Virus record (IMG/VR): IMGVR_UViG_3300010885_034940
Coordinates: 1 to 59,250 of that record
Source: a virus
DNA length: 59,250 nt
Strand: one strand, 5' to 3'
Shown: positions 48,265 through 57,679 of the stretch, in pieces
Position numbering within the stretch: the stretch's first letter is position 1
Layout of the letters: the number at the start of each line of letters is the position of its first letter
Program-made: the position numbers and the translations under genes
Notes under the pieces: model-generated
What the model was told of the DNA's origin: nothing
Seen by the model: the letters and a program-made list of their open reading frames with translations, nothing else
Database searches by the model: none

Positions 48265-51200
48265 ATGGCAAATACTAGTTTTAATTTTGATGTAGACCCA
48301 TATTATGACGATTTTGAATCAACTGGGGGTCCAAGAGAACAAAATTATATGCGTATCCTATTTCGCCCAGGATATGCAGTTCAAGCCAGGGAACTCACAC
48401 AGTTACAAAGTATTTTACAAAATCAGATTAAACAGTTCAGTAGTCATATTTTCCAAGACGGATCTCCAGTACAAGGAGGTCACTTAACTCTTGATACTGG
48501 CGTCAAATCAATTAAATTGCAATCACAATATAATAGCAATGACATTGATTTGAATACTTTTTCTGGAAAATTAGTAAAAAATGACCCAACAATAGACACA
48601 ACAAAGCCAGAAACAAGAGCTACTGTTGTTGCAATAGATCAAACTCAAATAAATCCTACTATTCTTGTTAAGTACTTAACAGGCAATGCATTTGACGATA
48701 CACAAGTTGTATTAGTTTCAAATACATCAACCAGAGCTTTAACAACTGCAACATCTTCTTCTGCTAATGGTTCTATCGTTAGTATTAATGAGGGAGTTTT
48801 CTTTGTTGATGGTTATTTTGTATATGTTGCACCACAGACAATAGTTTTAGATGCTTATAGCAGCTCTCCAACTTATAGAGTTGGGTTGCAAATTGTTGAT
48901 GGAATAGTTGATGATACAGACGATGCTTCTTTACTAGATCCCGCTCAAGATTCGTTCAATTATCAGGCTCCTGGTGCAACAAGATACCAGTTTACTTTAG
49001 AATTAGCAAAAAGAACTCTATCGTCAACAGACGATAGCAAATTTTTTGAGCTACTAAGAGTTGAGAATGGAATTGTTACAAAACAAGTTCAATATCCAAT
49101 TTATTCTGAATTGGAAAAAACATTAGCAAGAAGAACTTATGACGAATCTGGTGATTATACTGTTAAACCGTTCAGAGTAACGGTTTCTGAAAATCAATCT
49201 GTGGCAAACACTTTTAAAGTCAATATTGAACCAGGAAAGGCATATGTTAAAGGATTTGAATTTGAGACTATTGGAACTGTTTCTATAACTAATCCAAAAG
49301 CCGTCACAAAAAATACTTCAAATAATTATGCATTTTCTTTAGATTATGGTAATTATATTGTAGCTAGCAATGTTTATTCTGGTGGTGCTAATGGTTTCAT
49401 TGACGTAGAAAAAACAACAGAGTTAGATCTTCACGTTGTTCCGAGCGCAAGTATTAATACTTTAAGTGGTTCTGCATACTCAAATACAAAAATAGGTACT
49501 GCAAGAGTAAGAAATATTGATTATGCTGGAGGAAGCGACTATTATGTTTACTTGATGGATATTAATACTTCTCCGTTAACAATTAATGCAAATGGAACAA
49601 GTACAAATACAACATCAATCAACCTAGCATCAACATTCTCAACCATAAATGATGCATATAAAAATGTTAAAATCAAAATAACATCAGGAAAAGCTTCAGA
49701 CTCTTATACCAGAACCATTACAAATTATTCTGGTACAACAAAGGTTGCAGTTGTTGATAATCCATTTTCAAGTACACCAGACATAACTTCAAGAGTTACA
49801 TTATTATATGCTATGGAAGATGTTGATTCATTAGTAATGAATCCTAATACTCCTTCAGTTGCAATGGGAAATACAAGTGTGTATTATACGCAATCTTCCT
49901 CAACACCATGGAGAACTTGCATGGATGTTTCTGTGAATGGAAGAACAATTGATGGCAGAACAAATCTTTACGATAAAGAAAAAAATAAACTTTACTATGA
50001 ATTGCCACAAAATTATATAACGCAAGATGCATTTACTTCTGTTGAATATTATAGAAAAACAAATACATCATTAGCATTCACTACAGTTGATGGTAACACG
50101 AAGAAAGCGACACTAAATCCAAAAACTGGTGGTTCATGGTTTTTTGGAAACGGAACCCTTTCTTCATTAACTGCAAGGAACAATTTTATTGTAGTTCTTA
50201 AAAATGCAACTGGTGACACTGCAAATATTGCCAATGGTGTTGTAGTTGACTTTTCGATTGCTCCAAATACTATTGTACAGAATAGCGATACTTCTGTTGA
50301 TATTAAAGTAAAATGTTTTCCAGCTGTTGGTAATACTTTTGACGCAGATATTATTGCAACTGAGAGAGTACTACAGCCTGTTTCTGTTGGATCAAAAACA
50401 CTAATAACCGCAGCAGAAACATTAACTGCAACTGATTCGCCAAATAATGCACAAAATGTACTCGGAGTTGCAACTGGCGCAATTAAGATTGACACATCTA
50501 ATGGTCATGTTTGGTTTACAAATTCAAGTTATATCGCAAATACTCCAGCAATAACACAGTCAATTTACATGACTGATGTTATTAAATTAGTGAAGGTTTT
50601 TGATTCTGGTAATATCTCGTTTGCACCAAATACAACAAATGCAACTGATATAACTGATAGATATATCCTGGATGGTGGGCAGAGAGATAATTATTATGAT
50701 TTCGCATCAATCAGATTGCGTGATGGCTATGCTCCGCCAAGTGGACAAACAGTTGTAATGCTCCAATATTTTTCTCAATCTGGAACAACATATTTTGAAG
50801 CTTCTTCCTATGGATCTTCAGCATATGCCAATAATAGTATACCAAATTATTCAACACAATCTTCAATAATCTCCTTAAGAGACAGTGTTGATTTTAGACC
50901 AAGAAGAAAAAATGCAAATACAGATAATACTGCAATATTCGCATTAGAAGGATCATATATACCAAGTCCAGAATATAGTTTTGAAACGACATACAATTAT
51001 TATGTTCCAAGAATCGATGTATTGGCACTTTCTCGAGATAAAGAATTTAAAATCGTTCAGGGTACTCCATCTATATTCCCAGTAAGACCAAAAATTTCTG
51101 ATGATGTTATGGCTCTATATAACATATATGTGCCAGCATATACTGCTAATGTATCTGAAATTGGTCTTGAGTATATTGAAAATAAACGCTATACTATGAG

Positions 51201-51981
51201 AGATATCGGTAATATTGAAAAGAGAGTAGAGAACCTCGAATATTACACATCACTAAATGTTCTTGAGCTTCAAGCTAAGAATGAAACTGTACTTTATCAA
51301 GGAAATGTAATCGAAAAAGAAAAATATGGGATCATCGTTGATGATTTCTCAGACTTTTCAGTAGTAGATACAGGAAGTTCAGATCTAGCTTCTAATTTAA
51401 GTGAAGCTAATTTAGGACCATATAGAGTAATTACTCCTCTAAAATTAAATTTAACTTCATCATCAAATATTAAAACCAATGATAGAACTATTTCATTAAA
51501 TTATACAGAAGAAGCTTGTATTGTGCAAGATACTGCAACTAAATCAATTTCTGTCCAGCCATATGAATTCGCCCAATTCTATGGTAGTATGACGCTTTAT
51601 CCTGAAACTGATTATTGGTATAGTAGAACATTGTTACCAGAAGTAATTAGTCCAAGTTCAAATTTTGTTAGAGTTGAACAGCTTCCTGGTGCGCCACAGC
51701 CAACTTCAGCTCCAGAAATAAATCCAACTGCTAAAACTGTCTCTTCTCCAGTAACAACAGGTGTGCCTTCAGTAGTTACTCAAACTAGGTTGCCGACAGA
51801 TGGATTTGGTGCGATTAATACAATAAAAAATTGGTTTGGTGCAGGACTAAACCTATCTGGTGCGTTTACTCTTAATATTCCTAAAAATAATATAGGATCA
51901 ACGGCACCAAAAGTTGGTGGTGTACCGCAGACTAAAATATCACCGTTACTTGATAGATCATATAGAACCTCTAGAAAATAA
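48265..51981 (+). CDS. large virion structural protein, DUF4815-like
   Basis: The 1238-aa protein begins NFDVDPYYDDFESTGGPREQ, then NYMRILFRPGYAVQARELTQ and LQSILQNQIKQFSSHIFQDG. I associate this start with DUF4815 structural proteins of cyanomyoviruses. The body is beta-rich with Asn, Ser and Thr. A peripheral baseplate or fibre-attachment role (gp9/gp10 position) is likely. Confidence 0.72.
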   Translation: MANTSFNFDVDPYYDDFESTGGPREQNYMRILFRPGYAVQARELTQLQSILQNQIKQFSSHIFQDGSPVQGGHLTLDTGVKSIKLQSQYNSNDIDLNTFSGKLVKNDPTIDTTKPETRATVVAIDQTQINPTILVKYLTGNAFDDTQVVLVSNTSTRALTTATSSSANGSIVSINEGVFFVDGYFVYVAPQTIVLDAYSSSPTYRVGLQIVDGIVDDTDDASLLDPAQDSFNYQAPGATRYQFTLELAKRTLSSTDDSKFFELLRVENGIVTKQVQYPIYSELEKTLARRTYDESGDYTVKPFRVTVSENQSVANTFKVNIEPGKAYVKGFEFETIGTVSITNPKAVTKNTSNNYAFSLDYGNYIVASNVYSGGANGFIDVEKTTELDLHVVPSASINTLSGSAYSNTKIGTARVRNIDYAGGSDYYVYLMDINTSPLTINANGTSTNTTSINLASTFSTINDAYKNVKIKITSGKASDSYTRTITNYSGTTKVAVVDNPFSSTPDITSRVTLLYAMEDVDSLVMNPNTPSVAMGNTSVYYTQSSSTPWRTCMDVSVNGRTIDGRTNLYDKEKNKLYYELPQNYITQDAFTSVEYYRKTNTSLAFTTVDGNTKKATLNPKTGGSWFFGNGTLSSLTARNNFIVVLKNATGDTANIANGVVVDFSIAPNTIVQNSDTSVDIKVKCFPAVGNTFDADIIATERVLQPVSVGSKTLITAAETLTATDSPNNAQNVLGVATGAIKIDTSNGHVWFTNSSYIANTPAITQSIYMTDVIKLVKVFDSGNISFAPNTTNATDITDRYILDGGQRDNYYDFASIRLRDGYAPPSGQTVVMLQYFSQSGTTYFEASSYGSSAYANNSIPNYSTQSSIISLRDSVDFRPRRKNANTDNTAIFALEGSYIPSPEYSFETTYNYYVPRIDVLALSRDKEFKIVQGTPSIFPVRPKISDDVMALYNIYVPAYTANVSEIGLEYIENKRYTMRDIGNIEKRVENLEYYTSLNVLELQAKNETVLYQGNVIEKEKYGIIVDDFSDFSVVDTGSSDLASNLSEANLGPYRVITPLKLNLTSSSNIKTNDRTISLNYTEEACIVQDTATKSISVQPYEFAQFYGSMTLYPETDYWYSRTLLPEVISPSSNFVRVEQLPGAPQPTSAPEINPTAKTVSSPVTTGVPSVVTQTRLPTDGFGAINTIKNWFGAGLNLSGAFTLNIPKNNIGSTAPKVGGVPQTKISPLLDRSYRTSRK

Positions 51982-51998
51982 AATAATAGCGAGTTAAA

Positions 51999-54788
51999 AT
52001 GGCAGATCAAACAATCCCAATATCTTCTGGTCAAGTTGTAGTAGACTCAAGCATCATTCCTTTTATTAGAAAAAATGATGTTGAATTTGCTGCATCTGAT
52101 TTGAAACCATATAAAACAGCTAATTTCTATTTTGATGAAACAAACGTAAATCGTTTTGTGCAAAGACCTTCTGAATTAATCATGAAGGCGAATGGTACAA
52201 CTGCATCACTTTTTAGCAAAAAAGAAGCATTTATAAACGAAACAACAGGTGCATATTTTACTATTGTTGACTACAACGCAAACAACGTAATCTACATTAA
52301 TGAAAATTATGTCACGATTAATCTTTCATCAGCAGCTGCATTTAGTTCTTCAGATTACTCTATTGGAGATGTTATATACCAAAATGGAACAGCTGTTGCT
52401 GACTCACCAACATCATCAAATACATTTTCTGGAAAAGTTGTTTATTGGAATAGCACAAATAAATTTTTAGTTGTGACTGTTAATAATGGAAAAATTAATA
52501 CTGCTTCAGGAGCAGGAAATACAATATTTAAAGTTTCTGGTAGATCTGCTAACGTCGCAACTGTGTTAGGAAATACTGCTGTACAAAGATTTTCTGCCAA
52601 CCAAAAATTTAGCGCAGTTTTAAATTCATCAAAATATGATTTCGTAACTTCATATACAAACTATTCTGGTCAGATTACATTTGCAAATAATAACACAAAT
52701 ATTATTGCAACATCGTCAAATGTTTCTAGTTCTGTTGTAAACAAACAGATTAAAATAGTTTCAGGAACAGGAATTGGTCAAGTAAGAACTGTTACAGGAG
52801 TCACTGGAAATAATATACTAACACTAAATACAGCATTAAGTGTTGCAACAGTTGGCGATTCTAGATATACAATTGGTGATTCAACAGTTGACGAATACGG
52901 AAAACTCTCTGGCGTTTTTAATATTCCTGAAGATCCTTTATTAAAGTTCAGAACTGGTGAAAGACTGTTCACTGTAACTGATGCAAATGATTTTATGGAT
53001 CCAGATGCTGAGATGAAAGTTACTGCAAAATATGTTGCATCTGGACTTTTAAATCAAACTCAAGAAGTTAGATTCACTCCAACTGTTGTTCAGATTCCTG
53101 CGCCGAGACCAGGGCAACCGCCAATTGCACCACCTTCGCCTATTCGTCCAAATCCTCCTGTTAATATTGTTCCTGCTCAACCAATACCAACAAGAAGGCG
53201 TCGACGCAGAGATCCAGTTGCACAAACATTCTTTACACCAGAAACAAAAAGCATTAAACAAAATTATGGTATATTTGTTACTTCTGTTGATCTTTTCTTC
53301 AAAGAAAAGCCAAGTTCAACTGCACCACAATTACCTGTAACAGTAAGAATTGTTACAACAGATAATGGTTTCCCAACAGAAAATATCATAGCAGCTGCAA
53401 CTGTATATCCAGACAAAGTTAATACAACAAATGGATCAACAACAGTACCATCAGCAAGTAACTCTAGTACATATACTAAATTCACTTTCACAAATCCGAT
53501 TTATCTTGCACCAGATACTGAGTATGCTATTGTTGTATTTTCCGAATCTCCAGATTATGAAGTTTGGATTTCTGAACTTGGTGAGAATATTCTTGGAACA
53601 AATCGTAGAGTTTCTGAACAACCATATGCTGGAAGTTTCTTCAGAAGCCAGAACGCATCAACTTGGACACCATTCCAGAATCAAGATTTGATGTTTGTTA
53701 TTAATAAAGCAGTATTTACAACAGATGAAGCTGTTCTAACATTTAATGTAGAAACGCCATCAGCAAATATCAATTTAGATGAAATTTTAATACATAGTTC
53801 TGACTTAGATTTCCCAAGCACAACAATTAATTATGCAATAAGAGGAACATTTGCTAAGGACGCATCGCAAGATTCTAATTATACTTTTATTGTTCCAAAC
53901 GAATTTTATAAGTTTGGTTCTGATTTAAAGAATTCTTCACAGTCTAATAATCGTAGAAGAGTTATTCTTGCTGGTAATAACAGTTCAATGACAGTACAAG
54001 TTAAAATGTCTACAACTGATAATACTGTATCTCCAATGTTTAATACAGAGAGATTTAGTATGGTTGGAGTTGAAAATCTTATTAACAACGGCGAACTTTC
54101 AAATAGTAATATAACAATAACAAATGGTGGCGGCAAACATTACGCTGCTAACATAGCAAACATCACTGTGACAATATCTGCACCAACATTAGAAAATGGG
54201 GTACAGGCTACAGCTAATATACTCGCAGGTGGAATAACTGCAAGCGGAAATGTTGTAGCAATCAACTTAATTAATGCTGGATCTGGTTATGTTGAAAGTC
54301 CAACAATAACAATTTCCGATACAACTCCTGGCGTAACAACGAATGCTACAGCAGTAATTACCTCAGAAAATTCTAGTTTTGGTGGTAATAGTAAAGTTAG
54401 ATACTTAACTAGAAAAATTACGTTAGCAGATGAATTTGATGCTGGCGATCTACGCATATTCCTTCGTGCTATCAGACCGCAGGGAACAAATATTATTGTA
54501 TATTATAAAGTATTATCATCAACTGATCCAGATAATTTCTATAATAAGAAGTGGAAGAAAATGGAAACTGTAAAAGATCTATTTTCCCCAGATCAAGAAA
54601 CAGTTATTGAATTACAATATAGACCAAATCTTTCAAGTGGAAAATTAGCCTACAGTGAAAATGGAATTGAATACCCACTTGGCGGAAAATTCAAGAATTT
54701 TGCAATAAAAATTGTTCTATTAGCTGAGGATACAACTGTTGTTCCTTATGTGAAAAATTATAGAGCAATCGCAACTCCTGAGGGATAA
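51999..54788 (+). CDS. large virion structural protein
   Basis: The 929-aa protein has a Pro-rich hinge and a run of six Arg in PIPTRRRRRRDPVAQTFFTP (about 395-415). A carbohydrate-binding-like beta domain follows (APDTEYAIVVFSESPDYEVW). Near residues 700-790 lies a GSGYVESPTITI module like those in gp6-gp8. It probably belongs to the outer baseplate or short fibres. Confidence 0.65.
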   Translation: MADQTIPISSGQVVVDSSIIPFIRKNDVEFAASDLKPYKTANFYFDETNVNRFVQRPSELIMKANGTTASLFSKKEAFINETTGAYFTIVDYNANNVIYINENYVTINLSSAAAFSSSDYSIGDVIYQNGTAVADSPTSSNTFSGKVVYWNSTNKFLVVTVNNGKINTASGAGNTIFKVSGRSANVATVLGNTAVQRFSANQKFSAVLNSSKYDFVTSYTNYSGQITFANNNTNIIATSSNVSSSVVNKQIKIVSGTGIGQVRTVTGVTGNNILTLNTALSVATVGDSRYTIGDSTVDEYGKLSGVFNIPEDPLLKFRTGERLFTVTDANDFMDPDAEMKVTAKYVASGLLNQTQEVRFTPTVVQIPAPRPGQPPIAPPSPIRPNPPVNIVPAQPIPTRRRRRRDPVAQTFFTPETKSIKQNYGIFVTSVDLFFKEKPSSTAPQLPVTVRIVTTDNGFPTENIIAAATVYPDKVNTTNGSTTVPSASNSSTYTKFTFTNPIYLAPDTEYAIVVFSESPDYEVWISELGENILGTNRRVSEQPYAGSFFRSQNASTWTPFQNQDLMFVINKAVFTTDEAVLTFNVETPSANINLDEILIHSSDLDFPSTTINYAIRGTFAKDASQDSNYTFIVPNEFYKFGSDLKNSSQSNNRRRVILAGNNSSMTVQVKMSTTDNTVSPMFNTERFSMVGVENLINNGELSNSNITITNGGGKHYAANIANITVTISAPTLENGVQATANILAGGITASGNVVAINLINAGSGYVESPTITISDTTPGVTTNATAVITSENSSFGGNSKVRYLTRKITLADEFDAGDLRIFLRAIRPQGTNIIVYYKVLSSTDPDNFYNKKWKKMETVKDLFSPDQETVIELQYRPNLSSGKLAYSENGIEYPLGGKFKNFAIKIVLLAEDTTVVPYVKNYRAIATPEG

Positions 54789-54792
54789 TGCT

Positions 54793-55008
54793 ATGAGTAT
54801 TAAATATCTAGTTGTAGAAGAAGAAAATAATTTAATACGCGATACTTATAGTAAAGCAATCTTAAACACAGATGTAACTGCAGTGAAACGCCATGAAAAC
54901 AGAATAAGGCAAATAGAGAAAGAAAAGCAGCAAGAAAGTGAAATAAATAATCTCAAACAAGAAATTGCAGAAATAAAATCTTTATTACTAAAGATGCAAT
55001 CAAATTAG
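54793..55008 (+). CDS. short coiled-coil protein
   Basis: The 71-aa protein ends in a heptad pattern (EINNLKQEIAEIKSLLLKMQ). A small structural adaptor or fibre trimerisation partner is inferred from its place between structural genes. Confidence 0.6.
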   Translation: MSIKYLVVEEENNLIRDTYSKAILNTDVTAVKRHENRIRQIEKEKQQESEINNLKQEIAEIKSLLLKMQSN

Positions 55009-55016
55009 GATAAAAG

Positions 55017-56672
55017 ATGGCTAATTCGAATATTCCAAATATTGTCTTAACAGATACCTTTAATACATGGGTAGCTAGAAGTAATACTGTTATTGATTCT
55101 GTAAATGATCTAAGAAATGGTTCCTTTTTTAAAGACGGCGGAAACTTTATTGCGAACGGAGACGTTATATTAACGTCAAATGGCACTTTAATCTTACAAA
55201 AAACTGGTGCGACTTCTTTGCTTGTACAAGGAAGTGCTCAGGTACAACAAAATCTTTCTGTTGGTTCAATTGGTGATATTGCTACAGCTATATCTTCTGC
55301 TGCAAATACTGTTTTAATTTCTTCTAATAGCGGTTCAACAAGAATTGCAAATAGTATTAATTTTGTTAATACCAGCACAGTTACTGTGTCTGTTGGGGCA
55401 GGAGTTGGTTCAAACGCTAATATTTCCTTTAACGTAATTGGTGGTGTTGGTGGCGGAAATGGTACTGCTAATTTAACTGTATCTGATATCCCACCAGTTT
55501 CGCCGAGAGCTAATCAGGATTTTTGGTGGCAGAGTAATACTGGTTCATTAAAAATTTATTATAACGATGGAACATCACAACAATGGGTTGATGCTGGTAT
55601 TGGTGGTGGAAGTGGGACAGGAAATGGTACTGCGAATTTAGTTGTTTCAGATTCACCGCCAGCAACTGCTAGAGCTAATCAGGATTTTTGGTGGCAGAGT
55701 AATACTGGTTCATTAAAAATTTATTATAACGATGGAACATCACAACAATGGGTTGACACTGTTGCTTCCTCTGGCGCTCAGGGTACGCAAGGAACTCAAG
55801 GTGTTCAAGGTGTTCAAGGATTCGGTTTACAGGGCGCACAAGGTGTACAAGGAACCTCAGGAATTCAAGGTTCAACGGGTTCTTTAGGCAATCAATTAAC
55901 TGTTTCAGATACAAGGGCAGTAACAACTACTCCTGAAACACTAACATCACCTAAAGTTTCGTTTGATTTTAAACAATTAACATCTGAAGGAATCTCAGAC
56001 TCTGGTACTTATTTTGCTGAAATGACAATTCGTCCATATGGTACTGGAACTGACTGGTCTGGTGGTGCTTCTTATCAATTAGGATTTGCACAAAGTGGTA
56101 ATGTTTGGCTTCGTAATGGAACGTCAACATCTTGGGGAGCATGGTCAAGATTAGGAGCACAAGGAATTCAAGGTGTACAAGGTACAAGTGTACAGGGTGT
56201 ACAAGGTCCTGTTGGTGGAGTAACTGGTACTATAAACAGTGGTAGTACAACAAGATTAGCATTTTATTCAGGAAGTACAGCATTATCTGATACTCCAGGA
56301 GTTCAGTACAATACAACTAATACTGCAATTGAAGTTACAGGAAATGTAAGGTTTACAGGAAATGTAATTGATACGCCTATTCTATCAATTTCAACTAATT
56401 CAACTTATGCTGATAATGCTGCAGGTAAAATTATTGTTGTTGACACTAGTGGTGGCGATAAAATAATAACATTTGCTCCAGCAACTGTTTCTGGATTTGC
56501 AATTACTATTGTTAGAAAGGGAACTTCAAACGTAACTATCGCAAATACCTCACTGGTGTCTAGATTAAACGTATCTACATACACTACAAGTAATTTACAA
56601 TATAATTATTCTACAGCTTCTGTAATTTATACTGCTACAAATGAAATTATATTAATTGGTGACATCAAGTAA
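55017..56672 (+). CDS. tail fibre protein with duplicated module and collagen-like repeats
   Basis: The 551-aa protein has an N-terminal beta region, then two copies of a 55-residue module (RANQDFWWQSNTGSLKIYYN). Gly-x-Gln triplets follow (GTQGTQGVQGVQGFGLQG and again near 385-400), separated by a beta domain with YFAEMTIRPYGTGTDW. The last 150 residues end in a compact beta domain (DKIITFAPATVSGFAITIVR). Collagen-like stalks and repeated domains are typical of trimeric fibres. Confidence 0.75.
   Translation: MANSNIPNIVLTDTFNTWVARSNTVIDSVNDLRNGSFFKDGGNFIANGDVILTSNGTLILQKTGATSLLVQGSAQVQQNLSVGSIGDIATAISSAANTVLISSNSGSTRIANSINFVNTSTVTVSVGAGVGSNANISFNVIGGVGGGNGTANLTVSDIPPVSPRANQDFWWQSNTGSLKIYYNDGTSQQWVDAGIGGGSGTGNGTANLVVSDSPPATARANQDFWWQSNTGSLKIYYNDGTSQQWVDTVASSGAQGTQGTQGVQGVQGFGLQGAQGVQGTSGIQGSTGSLGNQLTVSDTRAVTTTPETLTSPKVSFDFKQLTSEGISDSGTYFAEMTIRPYGTGTDWSGGASYQLGFAQSGNVWLRNGTSTSWGAWSRLGAQGIQGVQGTSVQGVQGPVGGVTGTINSGSTTRLAFYSGSTALSDTPGVQYNTTNTAIEVTGNVRFTGNVIDTPILSISTNSTYADNAAGKIIVVDTSGGDKIITFAPATVSGFAITIVRKGTSNVTIANTSLVSRLNVSTYTTSNLQYNYSTASVIYTATNEIILIGDIK
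55506..55591 (+). repeat. 86-bp perfect direct repeat, copy 1
   Basis: Identical to 55671-55756, with a 165-bp period (55 codons, in frame). The flanks are similar but diverged. Confidence 0.92.
55671..55756 (+). repeat. 86-bp perfect direct repeat, copy 2
   Basis: Second copy of 55506-55591. Perfect identity suggests recent duplication or ongoing gene conversion. Confidence 0.92.
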
Positions 56673-56677
56673 CTATT

Positions 56678-57289
56678 ATGAGTATTAGACAAACTTTATT
56701 ATATGGTAGAAAGGGTTTTGCTGGTCAATCTAACAACTTCACCTCGGGTTCTGGAACAGTAACTATTCCTTCTGGTGCAACATCACTTGTTGTCGAGGTT
56801 TGGGCTGGTGGTGGTGGAGGTGGCGCAGCTTCTGGTGTCCGTGGCGGTGGCGGTGGCGGTAGCGGAAGCTATGGTAAAAAAACAATAACTGTTTCTGGAA
56901 GCGCAGGTCAAACAATTTCATACAGTGTTGGTTCTGCTGGAACTGGTGCAGCTGCTGGAACTGGTGGAACAGGTGGAGCTTCAAGTGTAAGTTCAGGAAC
57001 TTTTACATTAACAACAATTAACACTAATGCTGGTGTTGGTGGAACTAGTGGCGTCGGCGCTGGTGCTGGCGGAGCTGGTGGTTCAGCTGGGACTGGAGGA
57101 GATACAAATACTGCAGGTATTACTGGAAGCAGTACAACAGCACCTGATGATGATGTTGGTGCAGACGGAGCTGCAGGAATCTCAGGTGATGGTGGAGCAA
57201 CTGGTGGCGCTGGTGGTAGAGGTGGTGATGCATCTGGTGGATCAGGAACGGCTGGCAGCTCAGGTAGAGTTAGATTTGTATTTACATAA
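56678..57289 (+). CDS. glycine-rich adhesin-like tail fibre tip protein
   Basis: The 203-aa protein has a beta N-terminus (NNFTSGSGTVTIPSGATSLV) and a Gly/Ala/Ser-rich remainder (GAGAGGAGGSAGTGGD). Such sequences form polyglycine-II-like bundles in phage adhesins of the gp38 kind and vary at the loops. Placement after a fibre gene supports a receptor-binding tip. Confidence 0.65.
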   Translation: MSIRQTLLYGRKGFAGQSNNFTSGSGTVTIPSGATSLVVEVWAGGGGGGAASGVRGGGGGGSGSYGKKTITVSGSAGQTISYSVGSAGTGAAAGTGGTGGASSVSSGTFTLTTINTNAGVGGTSGVGAGAGGAGGSAGTGGDTNTAGITGSSTTAPDDDVGADGAAGISGDGGATGGAGGRGGDASGGSGTAGSSGRVRFVFT

Positions 57290-57346
57290 TTTATATTATT
57301 TTCAAAAAACTAAATACGTTAGATATATTCTTATCAGAGATCTACA

Positions 57347-57679
57347 ATGGCTTATGCAGAACTCACACTAGACCAAGGAACTACATTTGAAACTACAATT
57401 GATCTAACAAGTGATGATGGGACAGCATTAAATGTTACTAACTGTGTCTTCACCTCTCAGATTAGAAAATCATATTATTCATCTAATGCTACTGCAAATC
57501 TTGTTGTAACAATAACTAATGCAGCAAATGGTAATGTCAAAATGTCACTTGCTGCTGCAAATACTGCAAACATAAAAGCTGGTCGTTATCTTTATGATCT
57601 TAAGATGACAACTCCTGGAGGAGTTACATCTCGTGTTGTTGAAGGTATTATAACAGTAACTCCGCAGGTTAGTAGATGA
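57347..57679 (+). CDS. small structural beta-domain protein
   Basis: The 110-aa protein (AYAELTLDQGTTFETTIDLT) resembles an N-terminal BppU-like or fibre-attachment domain found alone in several T4-like phages. Its TGA overlaps the ATG of the next gene (ATGA). Confidence 0.65.
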   Translation: MAYAELTLDQGTTFETTIDLTSDDGTALNVTNCVFTSQIRKSYYSSNATANLVVTITNAANGNVKMSLAAANTANIKAGRYLYDLKMTTPGGVTSRVVEGIITVTPQVSR

